64,000 bases of DNA, from NCBI GenBank assembly GCA_963818775.1, contig CAWFUF010000006.1:248001-312000 (forward strand), read 5' to 3'. Below, one piece after another: positions 35,191 through 43,548 of the stretch (positions within the stretch are counted from its first letter, which is position 1; each line of letters opens with the position of its first letter). The translations under genes and the position numbers were made by a program. The stretch comes from JAMXLO01 sp963818775 (lineage in GTDB: Bacteria > Pseudomonadota > Alphaproteobacteria > Acetobacterales > Acetobacteraceae). Under the pieces are notes generated by a model. That model ran no database searches, had not been told where the DNA came from, and saw only the letters and a program-made list of their open reading frames with translations.

Positions 35191-36369
35191 ATGAGTTCAG
35201 GGAATACTGCCACATGCTTCGTGGCCGCCGCGACGCTGCTTGTGCTCGGAACTGACGCGTTCGCCGAGACGCAGCGCGGTGTCACCGATACCGAGATCCT
35301 TGTCGGCACCATAACCGACCTGTCCGGCGTCACCGCGGTGCAGGGCGTGAACAATGCGAACGCCGTGCGCCTCGCCTTCGACGAGGTGAACGAGAAAGGC
35401 GGGATCAACGGCCGCAAGATCCGCTACATCGTCGAGGACAGCCAGTACCAGGTGCCGCGTGCGGTGCAGGCGATCAACAAGCTGATCAACAGTGACGGCG
35501 TGTTCTTCACCATCGAGGACGGCGGCACGCCGATGAACAATGCCACCTTCCCGATGGCGATCGAGAAGAACGTGCCGAAGCTGCTCCCGCTATCCGCAGC
35601 GCGTTCCATGTTCGAACCGTTCAACCGACTGAAGTTCAGCCAGTATTCCTCCTACGTCGATCAGATGCGGGCGGGCGTGAAGTATTTCGTCGAGCAACGC
35701 GGCAAAAAAGCGATCTGCGCGATGTACCAGGACACGGACTTCGGCAAGGATGTGCTCGCCGGCGCGCAGATGCAGGCCGAGGCGATGGGCATGAAGATCG
35801 TCGCGACCACTGCTCACAAGCCGACCGACACGGACTTCACCGCGGCGATTGCCAAGTTGCGTGAGGCGAACTGTGACCTGATAACCATGGGCACGATCGT
35901 GCGCGACTCGACACTGATCATCGCGACCGTCAAGAAGGTGGGCTGGAAAGTCGATCTGCTCGGCCAGGTTGCGTCGTACGACACGGCAATAGCAGAGGCG
36001 CCGGGCAATGTCGCGGACGGGTTCTATTCGATGTCCCCGTCGCTGTATGCCTATCCGGACGATCCGCGGCCGGCGATCAAGGCGTTCGCGCAGAAGTACA
36101 AAGCGCGCTACGGCGTCGATGTGAACTATCTCGGCGAGATGGGTTACACTTCGGCGCAGATCGCCATCGAGGCGCTGCAACGGGCTGGGCGGGATCTCAC
36201 TGTGGATAGTCTCGTGAAGGCAATGGAGAGCATCCAGGACTTCCACGATCTGTTCGGCGGGACCTATTCCTTCAGCGCCACCAACCACCACGGTGCCACC
36301 GCCGCCTTCCTCTCGGTCGTGCACGACGGCCGCTGGGAGCCGGTCGTGGATCACGCGCTGGTCTACTAG
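35191..36369 (+). CDS. Type I periplasmic solute-binding protein of an ABC transporter (LivK-like)
   Basis: The 392-residue product has a signal peptide (FVAAATLLVLGTDAFAET). A LivJ/LivK-type fold follows: DTEILVGTITDLSGVTAVQG, NAVRLAFDEVNEKGGINGRK, the hinge region around ICAMYQDTDFGKDVLAGAQM, and LGEMGYTSAQIAIEALQRAG near the end. Such proteins bind branched-chain amino acids, aromatic acids or amides. No livHMGF permease or ATPase genes follow; instead an M81 peptidase gene starts 7 bases later. The protein must use a transporter encoded elsewhere. Co-expression suggests that its ligand is a substrate or product of the peptidase, by inference. Confidence 0.9.
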   Translation: MSSGNTATCFVAAATLLVLGTDAFAETQRGVTDTEILVGTITDLSGVTAVQGVNNANAVRLAFDEVNEKGGINGRKIRYIVEDSQYQVPRAVQAINKLINSDGVFFTIEDGGTPMNNATFPMAIEKNVPKLLPLSAARSMFEPFNRLKFSQYSSYVDQMRAGVKYFVEQRGKKAICAMYQDTDFGKDVLAGAQMQAEAMGMKIVATTAHKPTDTDFTAAIAKLREANCDLITMGTIVRDSTLIIATVKKVGWKVDLLGQVASYDTAIAEAPGNVADGFYSMSPSLYAYPDDPRPAIKAFAQKYKARYGVDVNYLGEMGYTSAQIAIEALQRAGRDLTVDSLVKAMESIQDFHDLFGGTYSFSATNHHGATAAFLSVVHDGRWEPVVDHALVY

Positions 36370-36375
36370 GGCGGC

Positions 36376-37851
36376 ATGACGAAGTCGTCGGTCCGCATCG
36401 CCGTCCTGTACTTCCAGCATGAGACGGTGACGTTCCTGCGGAACGACACGACGATCGACGACTTTGTCTACCCCGGCTCGCCGGCACGCGGCGAGGCGCT
36501 GTTGGCGTCGGAGCCGAAATCCTACATGGGCGGCTTCGTGCAGGTCGCGCGTGAGTACGACGGCGTCGAACTGGTCGGCATCGAATCGCCGCTGTGGCCA
36601 AAGACCGGCTCTGGCTCGGGCTGGGTCACGCAGGAGGCGTACGAAACCTTTGTCGGCCGGATGATTGCACAGCTCGGCGCAGAGGGTCCGTTCGACGGCG
36701 TGTATCTCTGCGTGCATGGCGCGATGGCAGTCCGTGGCATTCCACGCCCCGAGGCAGAGCTTGCGCGAGGCGTGCGCGAAGTGGTCGGCCCCCGGGCGTA
36801 TCTCGCCGCGACCTTCGACCCGCACGGCAACGAGGACGCGGAGTTCCTGCGGCACGCCGATCTGGCGTTCTGTGGCAAGTACTTCCCGCATTACGACAGC
36901 CACCTGCAAGGCCAACGCGCCGCGCGCATGCTGGTGCGGGCCATTCGTGGCACCTACCAGCCCGCGCATGCCACGGTGAAGGTGCCGATCATCTCGCCGA
37001 CCGTGGTGCAATGGACCGGCGCGTCGCCCTGGATGGACCTGGTGCAACGCGCACTGACGTGGGAGGCGCGCGAGCCCGATGTCTATGTCAACGTCTATTT
37101 CGGCTTCCCGTGGTCCGACGTGCCGGATGCGGGGATGACGATCCAGGCGATCACCAATGGCGATGCGGACCTCGCGCGCCGCATCGCGGACGACATGGCG
37201 CACTTCGCCTGGCGACAGCGCGATGCGCTGCTGCACTCAACCAAGGTGCACACGATCCCCGAGGGCGTCGCGCTGGCGAAGCAGGCTGTTGCGGCGGGCG
37301 AAGTGCCGGTCGTGCTGGCCGATCACAGTGATCGCTCCGGCTATGCGACCTGGCTGTTGCGCGAGATCGTCGCGCAGGGGTTGTCCAGAACGCTGATCGC
37401 CACCGTCGCGGACGCCCGCGCGATCGATGCGCTCAAAAGCGTCAACGCCGGTGATTCATTCGACATGGCTGTCGGCGGATTGGCCGACGAATCCGCCGGC
37501 GACCCGGTACGGATCACCGGCACTGTCGTGCACGTGAGCGAACGGTACGGGCAACGCTGGGTAAGCGTCGAATTTGGCCACGGCAATATGCTGGTGATCA
37601 GTCCATTTCTGGTGCAGATCATGGAGCCATCCACGCTGGTGGAAATCGGAGTCGACCTGGCCGCGTTTCAGGTGATCGCGATCAAGTCGCGCGTGCATTT
37701 CCGGCGCGGCTTCGACGACAGCGGCTTCGCCAGGAAGATCCTGCTGGTCGAGCCAACCCAGCCGTTCCTCGGCACGATCCACCTCGATGCGCTCAAGTAT
37801 GAAAATGTCGAACTGGCGAATTTCTATCCGTACGGCGACGTGACGCCGTAG
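36376..37851 (+). CDS. M81 family metallopeptidase (MlrC-like)
   Basis: The 491-residue protein fits MlrC/M81. The N-terminal IAVLYFQHETVTF is close to the usual Q-HETNTF. It continues with GVYLCVHGAMAV, the metal-site segment ATFDPHGNEDAE, the central CGKYFPHYDSHLQGQRAARM, and VVLADHSDRSGYATWLLREI, with the D-x-x-D pattern of the family's C-terminal domain. MlrC takes part in the last steps of cyclic peptide (microcystin) breakdown, but most homologues act on unknown small amides. It follows the LivK-like gene after 7 bases and almost abuts the converging glycosyltransferase gene (5-base gap). Confidence 0.87.
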   Translation: MTKSSVRIAVLYFQHETVTFLRNDTTIDDFVYPGSPARGEALLASEPKSYMGGFVQVAREYDGVELVGIESPLWPKTGSGSGWVTQEAYETFVGRMIAQLGAEGPFDGVYLCVHGAMAVRGIPRPEAELARGVREVVGPRAYLAATFDPHGNEDAEFLRHADLAFCGKYFPHYDSHLQGQRAARMLVRAIRGTYQPAHATVKVPIISPTVVQWTGASPWMDLVQRALTWEAREPDVYVNVYFGFPWSDVPDAGMTIQAITNGDADLARRIADDMAHFAWRQRDALLHSTKVHTIPEGVALAKQAVAAGEVPVVLADHSDRSGYATWLLREIVAQGLSRTLIATVADARAIDALKSVNAGDSFDMAVGGLADESAGDPVRITGTVVHVSERYGQRWVSVEFGHGNMLVISPFLVQIMEPSTLVEIGVDLAAFQVIAIKSRVHFRRGFDDSGFARKILLVEPTQPFLGTIHLDALKYENVELANFYPYGDVTP

Positions 37852-37856
37852 CTCGC

Positions 37857-39401
37857 TCATGGCGACGTTCCCGCAGCGCAAGCGCATTCCTCGCCACAGT
37901 TTCGGTCAAACACGAGCACGTTGAGCGCAGCACCCGCTGCGCGCCAGCATGGATCGGCGAAGGCCTGGCGCATGATGGGCAATGTTGCGCGGCTCGCTGC
38001 GTCCTGACCAAGCAGTGCAAGAACCACGCGCGGATAACGCGAGGCACTCGCGCGGATTGCCGCGGGCGTATCCTCCTGGCCGATCACCAGCAGGCGCAGT
38101 GTCGTCGGTGACTCGATGGCGAAGGCGCCGACGATACCGACGCCGTCGTTGCCGTGCGGCAGCAGCACCACGCCGTCATGCACGAGCGACGCGACCGCGA
38201 TCGCGGTCGCGCGCGCCGGCTGCATCGTCTCCGGGCGCGTCATGAGACCGATCAACGCAATGGCCTGGATCGCCAGGACGGCGCAGCGGGCATATCGCGG
38301 CAGCGCGGCGGCAAGTAGCAGGCCAACGAATGGCGTGGCGAAAGCGAGATAGCGCAGCTCGACCGGCGAGTTGTCGAATACGACGCCAAGCAGCACCAGG
38401 CCGATTGGCGGCGCGGCGGCGGTCATGACAAGCAGCAGGCGCGTCTCGGGCGTTGCAATGCGGTGCCAGCGGCGTACGATCAGTGCGACGAGGCTGACCG
38501 ACAGTACGGCCAGCGCCATTGTGCTGGCGGTCCGTACTACACCATTGAGATAGAGCGGCAATCCACCGAACAGGTTGGCCGCTGAATACTGCACGAGCCT
38601 TGCCAGCGCGGGGACCACTTCAAACGGCGCGAATTGGCCAACTCGGTTTTGCCGCTGCGCCAGGAAGAACCACAGGTCGCCTGGCAACCAGACCACAAAA
38701 CCCACTGTCATTGCGAGGAACGCAGCGACGCGGCAATCCCCATCCAGATGTGGAGATTGCCGCGCCGCTGCGCCCCTCGCCACGACAGTGTGAAGCAATG
38801 CGGCACAGGCCACGAACGCCGCCAGATAGTTCGTGAAAGTTGCGGCACCCAACAGCGTGCCGGCCGCAAACGAGGACCATGGCCGGCGTCGGGCGATTAT
38901 CAGCACAGCGACACCGGCCACGCTCAACATCTGTGCCATGGCAAATGCGCGTGCGATAGCCCCGGTATAGGCGAAGCCATAGCAGCCGACCGTCAGCAAC
39001 ATCGCCGCCACAGTAGAAATGCCGACCGACCGCGCTATTGCCGCAATCAGCCCCAGCGTCACGACACTGAACAGCACGGAAGCCAATCTCGCCGCGACCA
39101 GCGAATTGCCCATCAGCCCGCGCCATTCCGCAATTGTCCAGAAATATAGTGGCGGATGCACGTCTGTGGCTCGCAGGTCGCGCGCTATCGTAAAAAAACC
39201 TGCGCGGCCGGACTGCAAAGCCTGCACGTTGCCGGCAGTGATCACATCAGAGCCCCAGATCGGACGCGCGACGCCCCCGGTCAGAAACAGCGTGTACTGT
39301 TCGTCGTATTCCGCGCTGCGCAGCCAGGCAACGCCAGCGAGCAGCAGCGCAGCGACCAGCAATACGGACAGGAAAGGCATTCTGCACACGGCTTCGTTCA
39401 C
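37857..39401 (-). CDS. Membrane glycosyltransferase (GT39/PMT-like), with palindrome insert
   Basis: The 514-residue protein has about ten membrane helices. Near the N-terminus is an acidic loop motif, SAEYDEQYTLFL, followed by DVHPPLYFWTIAEWRG, the usual Asp-Glu and His-Pro-Pro-Leu catalytic/periplasmic motifs of GT39/GT83-like polyprenyl-phosphate sugar transferases. It probably transfers a sugar from a lipid carrier at the periplasmic face. Between two helices, the loop GAAARQSPHLDGDCRVA is encoded by an 88-bp palindromic repeat (38703-38790) in open frame. The C-terminal 130 residues form a soluble domain ending in cysteines. A GH5 gene is divergent with a 34-base gap. Confidence 0.8.
   Translation of the reverse strand: MNEAVCRMPFLSVLLVAALLLAGVAWLRSAEYDEQYTLFLTGGVARPIWGSDVITAGNVQALQSGRAGFFTIARDLRATDVHPPLYFWTIAEWRGLMGNSLVAARLASVLFSVVTLGLIAAIARSVGISTVAAMLLTVGCYGFAYTGAIARAFAMAQMLSVAGVAVLIIARRRPWSSFAAGTLLGAATFTNYLAAFVACAALLHTVVARGAAARQSPHLDGDCRVAAFLAMTVGFVVWLPGDLWFFLAQRQNRVGQFAPFEVVPALARLVQYSAANLFGGLPLYLNGVVRTASTMALAVLSVSLVALIVRRWHRIATPETRLLLVMTAAAPPIGLVLLGVVFDNSPVELRYLAFATPFVGLLLAAALPRYARCAVLAIQAIALIGLMTRPETMQPARATAIAVASLVHDGVVLLPHGNDGVGIVGAFAIESPTTLRLLVIGQEDTPAAIRASASRYPRVVLALLGQDAASRATLPIMRQAFADPCWRAAGAALNVLVFDRNCGEECACAAGTSP
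38703..38790. repeat. Palindromic repeat inserted in a coding frame
   Basis: The left arm (38703-38743) contains GCGAGGAACGCAGCGACGC and then GGCAATCCCCAT. The right arm (38748-38790) is its near-perfect reverse complement around a 4-base centre, with only scattered mismatches. The left arm also matches 44694-44726. This is the dispersed GCGAGGARCGYAGCGACG-type repeat known from many bacterial genomes. Here it lies in open frame within the glycosyltransferase gene. Confidence 0.75.
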
Positions 39402-39435
39402 CGGTCATTAGCGGTCCCGCGTCTATCGCAGCGCG

Positions 39436-40500
39436 ATGCGAATGATTGGTTACCGTCTGCTGGCCGCAACGCTCGCTCTGATGTTGCTGACCGCCGCGGG
39501 CGACCTGCCGACCACGCTCCGCCGCGGTGTCAACATCACGCATTGGTTCCGTTTCCCGCCACGTCGCGATCCGACAGCCCTGCGCGCCTATCTCGACGAC
39601 GCGGCGTTGGCCGACTTGAAGCATGCCGGATTCACCTTCGTACGCGTGGCTGTCCAACCCGACCTGCTGTCACAATCGGATGCGCTGCTCAGCGCCGTGG
39701 CAAGGCTGCAGCGGCACGGCCTCGCGGTGATCGTGGCGCTGTTTGCCGCCGACTGGCATCTCGAGACCAGCCCGGCCGACGAGGCGAAGCTGCTCGATAC
39801 CTGGCGCTCACTCGCGCCGCTGCTGCGCAGATTCGATCCGGCCTCGACATTTCCGGAGGTGCTGAACGAACCGGTGTTCGCGAGCGACCCCAGCGCGTGG
39901 GCGAGGCTGCAGCATCAGGCTGTACTGACGATCCGCGCCGCCCTGCCGACAAATTCCATCCTCCTCACCGGGGCCGATTGGGGCAGCATCGACGGTCTCC
40001 TGTCGCTGCCGCCAGAGTCCGACCCCAACGTGATCTACAGTTTCCATCTCTACGAGCCTGCGGAATTGACCGCTCTCGGCGCCTACCGAAGCGGGCTCGA
40101 CGCGGCAGCCATGGCGCGCCTGCCGTTCCCCGTCACCGACGAGGGCGCGTGCAACGCCACTGCCGATTCGACCGGGGATCTGCCGACCGCCGATTTGATG
40201 CGCTTCTACTGTGCGCAGCATTGGGATGTGACGAAGCTGACTGCGCAGATCGCCGAGGCAGGCGAATGGGCGCGGGGTCACCAGGTCGCCGTGCTGGCCG
40301 GAGAATTCGGCGCCTCGCAAAGGCTGAACACGCCGGCGCGCGTGGCCTGGCTCGCCACCGTGCGCATGGCATGCGAGCAGCAGGGGATTGGTTGGGCACT
40401 GTGGGGTTACGATGATTCGATGGGGTTTGCCCTGCACCCTCCCGGGGATCGCCACCGGTTTGAACCGGCTCTGCTGCGAGCTCTCGGACTGGTGCAATAA
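39436..40500 (+). CDS. Glycoside hydrolase family 5 (cellulase-type) enzyme, exported
   Basis: The 354-residue product has a signal peptide (LLAATLALMLLTAAGDLP) and a GH5 barrel. It opens with LRRGVNITHWF, and FTFVRVAVQPDLL follows. The acid/base glutamate is in VLNEPVF (Glu145), HLYEP (203-208 region) lies in the active site, and the nucleophile glutamate is in LAGEFGASQ (Glu290), so both catalytic residues are present. Substrates of GH5 include cellulose, mannan and other beta-glucans. Its gene is divergent from a membrane glycosyltransferase only 34 bases away. A link to building and trimming of an exopolysaccharide is a reasonable inference. Confidence 0.87.
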   Translation: MRMIGYRLLAATLALMLLTAAGDLPTTLRRGVNITHWFRFPPRRDPTALRAYLDDAALADLKHAGFTFVRVAVQPDLLSQSDALLSAVARLQRHGLAVIVALFAADWHLETSPADEAKLLDTWRSLAPLLRRFDPASTFPEVLNEPVFASDPSAWARLQHQAVLTIRAALPTNSILLTGADWGSIDGLLSLPPESDPNVIYSFHLYEPAELTALGAYRSGLDAAAMARLPFPVTDEGACNATADSTGDLPTADLMRFYCAQHWDVTKLTAQIAEAGEWARGHQVAVLAGEFGASQRLNTPARVAWLATVRMACEQQGIGWALWGYDDSMGFALHPPGDRHRFEPALLRALGLVQ

Positions 40501-40571
40501 AGTAATCGTGAAGTATCGCGCGACCGCCAACAATCGTCATCCCATCGTTATGCCAACGTGAAACGCAGCCA

Positions 40572-40700
40572 GAAGAAAAAGCCCCCGGCCAATGACCGGG
40601 GGCAAGTAAACAGGGAGGCTTCACGTCTGGGAGACGCAGGGGTCATCGACCCCCTTCCGACTCCGAAGAGCCGGAAAACTGGCGGCAACGCCGCCGTATT
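40572..40700 (-). ncRNA. Candidate structured small RNA or LysR 3' UTR
   Basis: Read on the minus strand, four exact hairpins follow one another. They are GGCGGC/GCCGCC (40681-40695), CCGGCTC-TTCG-GAGTCGG with a UUCG tetraloop (40657-40674), GGGGTC/GACCCC (40639-40653) and CGTCT/AGACG with a CCC loop (40624-40636). A CCUCCC stretch and a rho-independent terminator come last. No frame is protein-like. The orientation is set by the UUCG loop and the U-run. It could be an independent sRNA or the tail of the LysR mRNA. Confidence 0.4.
40576..40603 (-). terminator. Rho-independent terminator (minus strand)
   Basis: GCCCCCGG (40581-40588) and CCGGGGGC (40596-40603) form an 8-bp GC stem with a 7-base loop. 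On the minus strand a run of five T follows the stem (AAAAA at 40576-40580 on the plus strand). It ends transcription from the LysR gene side, 245 bases past its stop. Confidence 0.75.
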
Positions 40701-40847
40701 CAGTGGCTATACTGTAATGGTGCGATGCACTGGATACCATCCGCAAAAAGCCGGATGCCGCCATGCCGTTGGCGCATGCCCCCCTGCCGATCCGCTCGTT
40801 TGTTGCATTGCTACGTCGCAACGACTGCGCCGCCGCGCTCCTTCGCC

Positions 40848-41735
40848 TCAGTGCAGCGCCGCGAGCCGCGCCAGGAGAAAGTCGCGAAACACCGCCACGC
40901 GTTTGGAGTTCCGCAGTTCCTCCGGATAAACGAAATAGACGTCGACCTTCGGGCCCTTCAGATCGGGCAGAATCCGCACCAGATCGGGGTTTTCGGCCAC
41001 GACGAAATCCGGCAGAGCGCCGATCCCCAGCCCTGAGCGGATCGCCAGAAGCACCGCGTGAGTGCTGTTGACCTCCATCAGCGCGCGTCGCGGGTTGCCC
41101 GGACGCCGACCGACCTCGGACAACCAGTTCACGTCGCTGACGGGCGGGTGGTGATTGCCGAACAGCAGCAGCTTGTGAGCATCGAGATCTTCCGCCCGTT
41201 GCGGCACACCCTGCCGCTTCAGATACTCGGGTGAGGCGCAGACGTGCCATTGGATCGTCATCAGGTGGCGCTGCACCAGATCGGGCTGTTTCGGCGGATG
41301 CATCCGAATCGCCACGTCCGCCTCGCGCATTGCCAGATCCAGCTCCGAATCGTCCAGCAGCAGCGAAATCGACACGTCGGAATACATGTCGAGGAACTCG
41401 TGCAGCCGTGGCGCGAGCCAGATCGAGCCAAACGCGACAGTCGTGGTCACCTTGAGGCGTCCCGCCGGCTTCTCCTTGCTCTCGGTCAGCAGCGCCTCGG
41501 TGATCGCCAGCTTGGCGAATACCTCACGCACCGTGCGGTTCAGCGCCTCGCCCTGCTCGGTCAGGATCAGCCCACGGGCGTGGCGGTGGAACAGCGGCAC
41601 CTGCAAGGCTTCCTCGAGCGCCGAGATTTGCCGCGATACCGCCGACTGGCTGAGATTGAGCGTGTCTCCCGCGTGGGTGAAGCTCCCGGCCTCCGCCACG
41701 GCGTGGAAGACGCGCAGCTTGTCCCAGTCTATCAC
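40848..41735 (-). CDS. LysR family transcriptional regulator
   Basis: The 295-residue protein begins with the LysR winged helix (WDKLRVFHAVAEAGSFTHAG, then LNLSQSAVSRQISALEEAL, residues about 4-45). A periplasmic-binding-like effector domain follows (RLKVTTTVAFGSIWLAPRLH ... SGLGIGALPDFVVAENPDLV). It binds an unknown small molecule and controls target promoters. It lies on the same strand as trxB, 160 bases downstream of it, with no obvious divergent target gene, so its regulon cannot be guessed. A structured region and terminator follow it. Confidence 0.9.
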   Translation of the reverse strand: MIDWDKLRVFHAVAEAGSFTHAGDTLNLSQSAVSRQISALEEALQVPLFHRHARGLILTEQGEALNRTVREVFAKLAITEALLTESKEKPAGRLKVTTTVAFGSIWLAPRLHEFLDMYSDVSISLLLDDSELDLAMREADVAIRMHPPKQPDLVQRHLMTIQWHVCASPEYLKRQGVPQRAEDLDAHKLLLFGNHHPPVSDVNWLSEVGRRPGNPRRALMEVNSTHAVLLAIRSGLGIGALPDFVVAENPDLVRILPDLKGPKVDVYFVYPEELRNSKRVAVFRDFLLARLAALH

Positions 41736-41895
41736 TCGGCCTCTCCCGCCCGCCGGTCACAGGACCCCGGCGGAATGCATGAAACCTGCCCTGGTTATGC
41801 GTCACTACCCGCGCTTTGAGCGGCGGAGCACAGTACCCTAGCCCAGTTCAGCCCCACCGTGCGTACCGATGTTGGACCTATTCGCCGATTCCTGG

Positions 41896-42864
41896 CTAGT
41901 CCGCGGCCATGGCGGGGACCAGTGTGGCGCCCGCGAGCCACTTTTCCGCCTCCAAAGCTGCCATGCAGCCAGTGCCAGCGGCGGTGACGGCCTGCCGGAA
42001 CACCTTGTCCTGCACGTCTCCCGCGGCGAACACCCCCTCGACCGTGGTCCGCGTGCTCCCCGGCTCGGTCTGAATGTAGCCCTCCGGGTCCATCGCGACC
42101 TGACCGGCGAAGATCGCCGTGTTAGGCGTGTGGCCGATGGCAATGAACACACCATCCACGGCAAGCCGCTCCATGGCCCCGGTCTTCACGTTGCGCAGCC
42201 GGACCCCGGTGACGACCTCGGGTGCCCCACCACCCTCGATTTCTTCCACCACAGAATCCCACACCAGCGTGATCTTCGGGTGGGCCAGCAGGCGCGACTG
42301 CAGGATCTTTTCCGCCCGCAACGCGTCACGGCGGTGAACCAGCGTGACGCTGTCCGCGTGCTGAGTGAGGTGCAGCGCCTCCTCCACCGCCGTGTTCCCG
42401 CCGCCGATCACCGCAACGTCCTTGCCGCGGTAGAAAAACCCGTCGCAGGTGGCACAGGCCGAGACGCCACGCCCCTGCAGACGCTCCTCCGACTCGATGC
42501 CCAGCCAGCGGGCCTGCGCTCCGGTGGTGATGATCAAGGCATCCGCGAGAAACTCGTCGCCCGAATCCGCAACGCAGAGGAACGGCCGCCTGCTGAAATC
42601 CACCCGCGTGATGAGGTCATTCACGATCCGCGTGCCGACATGCTCGGCCTGCGCCGCCATCTGTTCCATCAGCCAAGGACCCTGGATCACGTCGGCGAAG
42701 CCGGGGTAGTTCTCGACATCGGTGGTGATCGTCAGTTGCCCTCCCGGCTCCAGACCGGCCACCAAAATAGGCGACAGACTGGCCCGCGCCGCATAAATCG
42801 CCGCCGTGTAGCCGGCGGGGCCGGAGCCGATGATCAGGACGCGTGTCCGGTAGGTCTCGGGCAT
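41896..42864 (-). CDS. trxB: Thioredoxin-disulfide reductase
   Basis: The 322-residue flavoprotein has the FAD-binding GSGPAGYTAAIYAARA (about 14-29), the redox motif CATC (Cys137-Cys140) in GVSACATCDGFFYRG and the NADPH-binding GGGNTAVEEALHL. It has HRRDALRAEKI for the ribose phosphate and the C-terminal FAAGDVQDKVFRQAVTAAGT. It reduces thioredoxin with NADPH. The gene is divergent from an Lrp/AsnC regulator gene with 177 bases between, an arrangement often seen in alphaproteobacteria, so joint regulation is likely. Confidence 0.95.
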   Translation of the reverse strand: MPETYRTRVLIIGSGPAGYTAAIYAARASLSPILVAGLEPGGQLTITTDVENYPGFADVIQGPWLMEQMAAQAEHVGTRIVNDLITRVDFSRRPFLCVADSGDEFLADALIITTGAQARWLGIESEERLQGRGVSACATCDGFFYRGKDVAVIGGGNTAVEEALHLTQHADSVTLVHRRDALRAEKILQSRLLAHPKITLVWDSVVEEIEGGGAPEVVTGVRLRNVKTGAMERLAVDGVFIAIGHTPNTAIFAGQVAMDPEGYIQTEPGSTRTTVEGVFAAGDVQDKVFRQAVTAAGTGCMAALEAEKWLAGATLVPAMAAD

Positions 42865-42959
42865 TGCAGAATCCGTTGGTTATGACCCTCTGACCATATC
42901 GGTGCGTCGCAGCGCGAGACAAGCAAAGCAGCCCTGCGCACTTGCCGGCGCAATCTCCT

Positions 42960-42972
42960 GCAATATTATTGC
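42960..42972. promoter_or_regulatory. Possible Lrp operator in the lrp/trxB divergent region
   Basis: GCAATATTATTGC has exact 5-bp inverted arms around three bases and is AT-rich in a GC-rich gap. Lrp-family proteins often bind such sites near their own genes. It lies 95 bases from trxB and 70 from lrp. This is a guess from symmetry and position only. Confidence 0.25.
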
Positions 42973-43041
42973 GCCTATCCAGCCACCACCCGAAATGTCA
43001 CAATCAGGCATGCAATCAGCGCTCGGCAGAATGCGCGCATC

Positions 43042-43521
43042 ATGAAGGCCCCGATCGGCGACGCACCCGTGCTCGATGCCATCGACCGCCGCATCCTGTC
43101 GGAGCTCCAGACTGACGGCAGGATGACCAACGTCGAACTCGCGCGCCGCGCCGGCATCTCGGCCCCACCGTGCCTGCGCCGCGTCCGTCGCCTGGAAGAG
43201 GCGGGCGTGATCCGCGGCTACCACGCCGATTCGGATCCGCAGAAGCTCGGCTGGGAGATTGTCTTCTTCGCAATCGTCGGGTTGGACAGCCAGAGGGAGG
43301 CCGTGCTTGCCGCCTTCGAGCAGCTCGTCGCCGCCTGGCCCGAGGTGCGCGAGTGCCACATGATCCGCGGCGGTGGCGATTTCCTGCTTAAGCTGGTGGC
43401 GCGCGACACGGCGCATGAGAACCAGCTTACCCAGCGCCTCACCGGCGCCGCCACCGTCACCCGTGTGCAGACCCTCCAGACGATCCGCACCAGTCGCCAC
43501 CTGGCAGGGGTTCCGCTCTGA
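43042..43521 (+). CDS. Lrp/AsnC family transcriptional regulator
   Basis: The 159-residue protein has the AsnC-type helix-turn-helix (LDAIDRRILSELQTDGRMTN, then VELARRAGISAPPCLRRVRR, about 11-50) and the RAM ligand-binding domain with its VRECHMIRGGGDFLLKLVAR strand. Lrp proteins sense amino acids and often repress themselves. The gene is divergent from trxB. The following glycosyltransferase gene starts 27 bases later on the same strand, so it may share the transcript. Confidence 0.9.
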   Translation: MKAPIGDAPVLDAIDRRILSELQTDGRMTNVELARRAGISAPPCLRRVRRLEEAGVIRGYHADSDPQKLGWEIVFFAIVGLDSQREAVLAAFEQLVAAWPEVRECHMIRGGGDFLLKLVARDTAHENQLTQRLTGAATVTRVQTLQTIRTSRHLAGVPL

Positions 43522-43548
43522 CCGGCGGTGCGTGGCATAATCGCAGGC

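Noticed and set aside
35590..37236. 548-codon minus-strand frame across the solute-binding and M81 genes
   Set aside because: Arg/His-rich shadow composition; both plus-strand genes are well supported.
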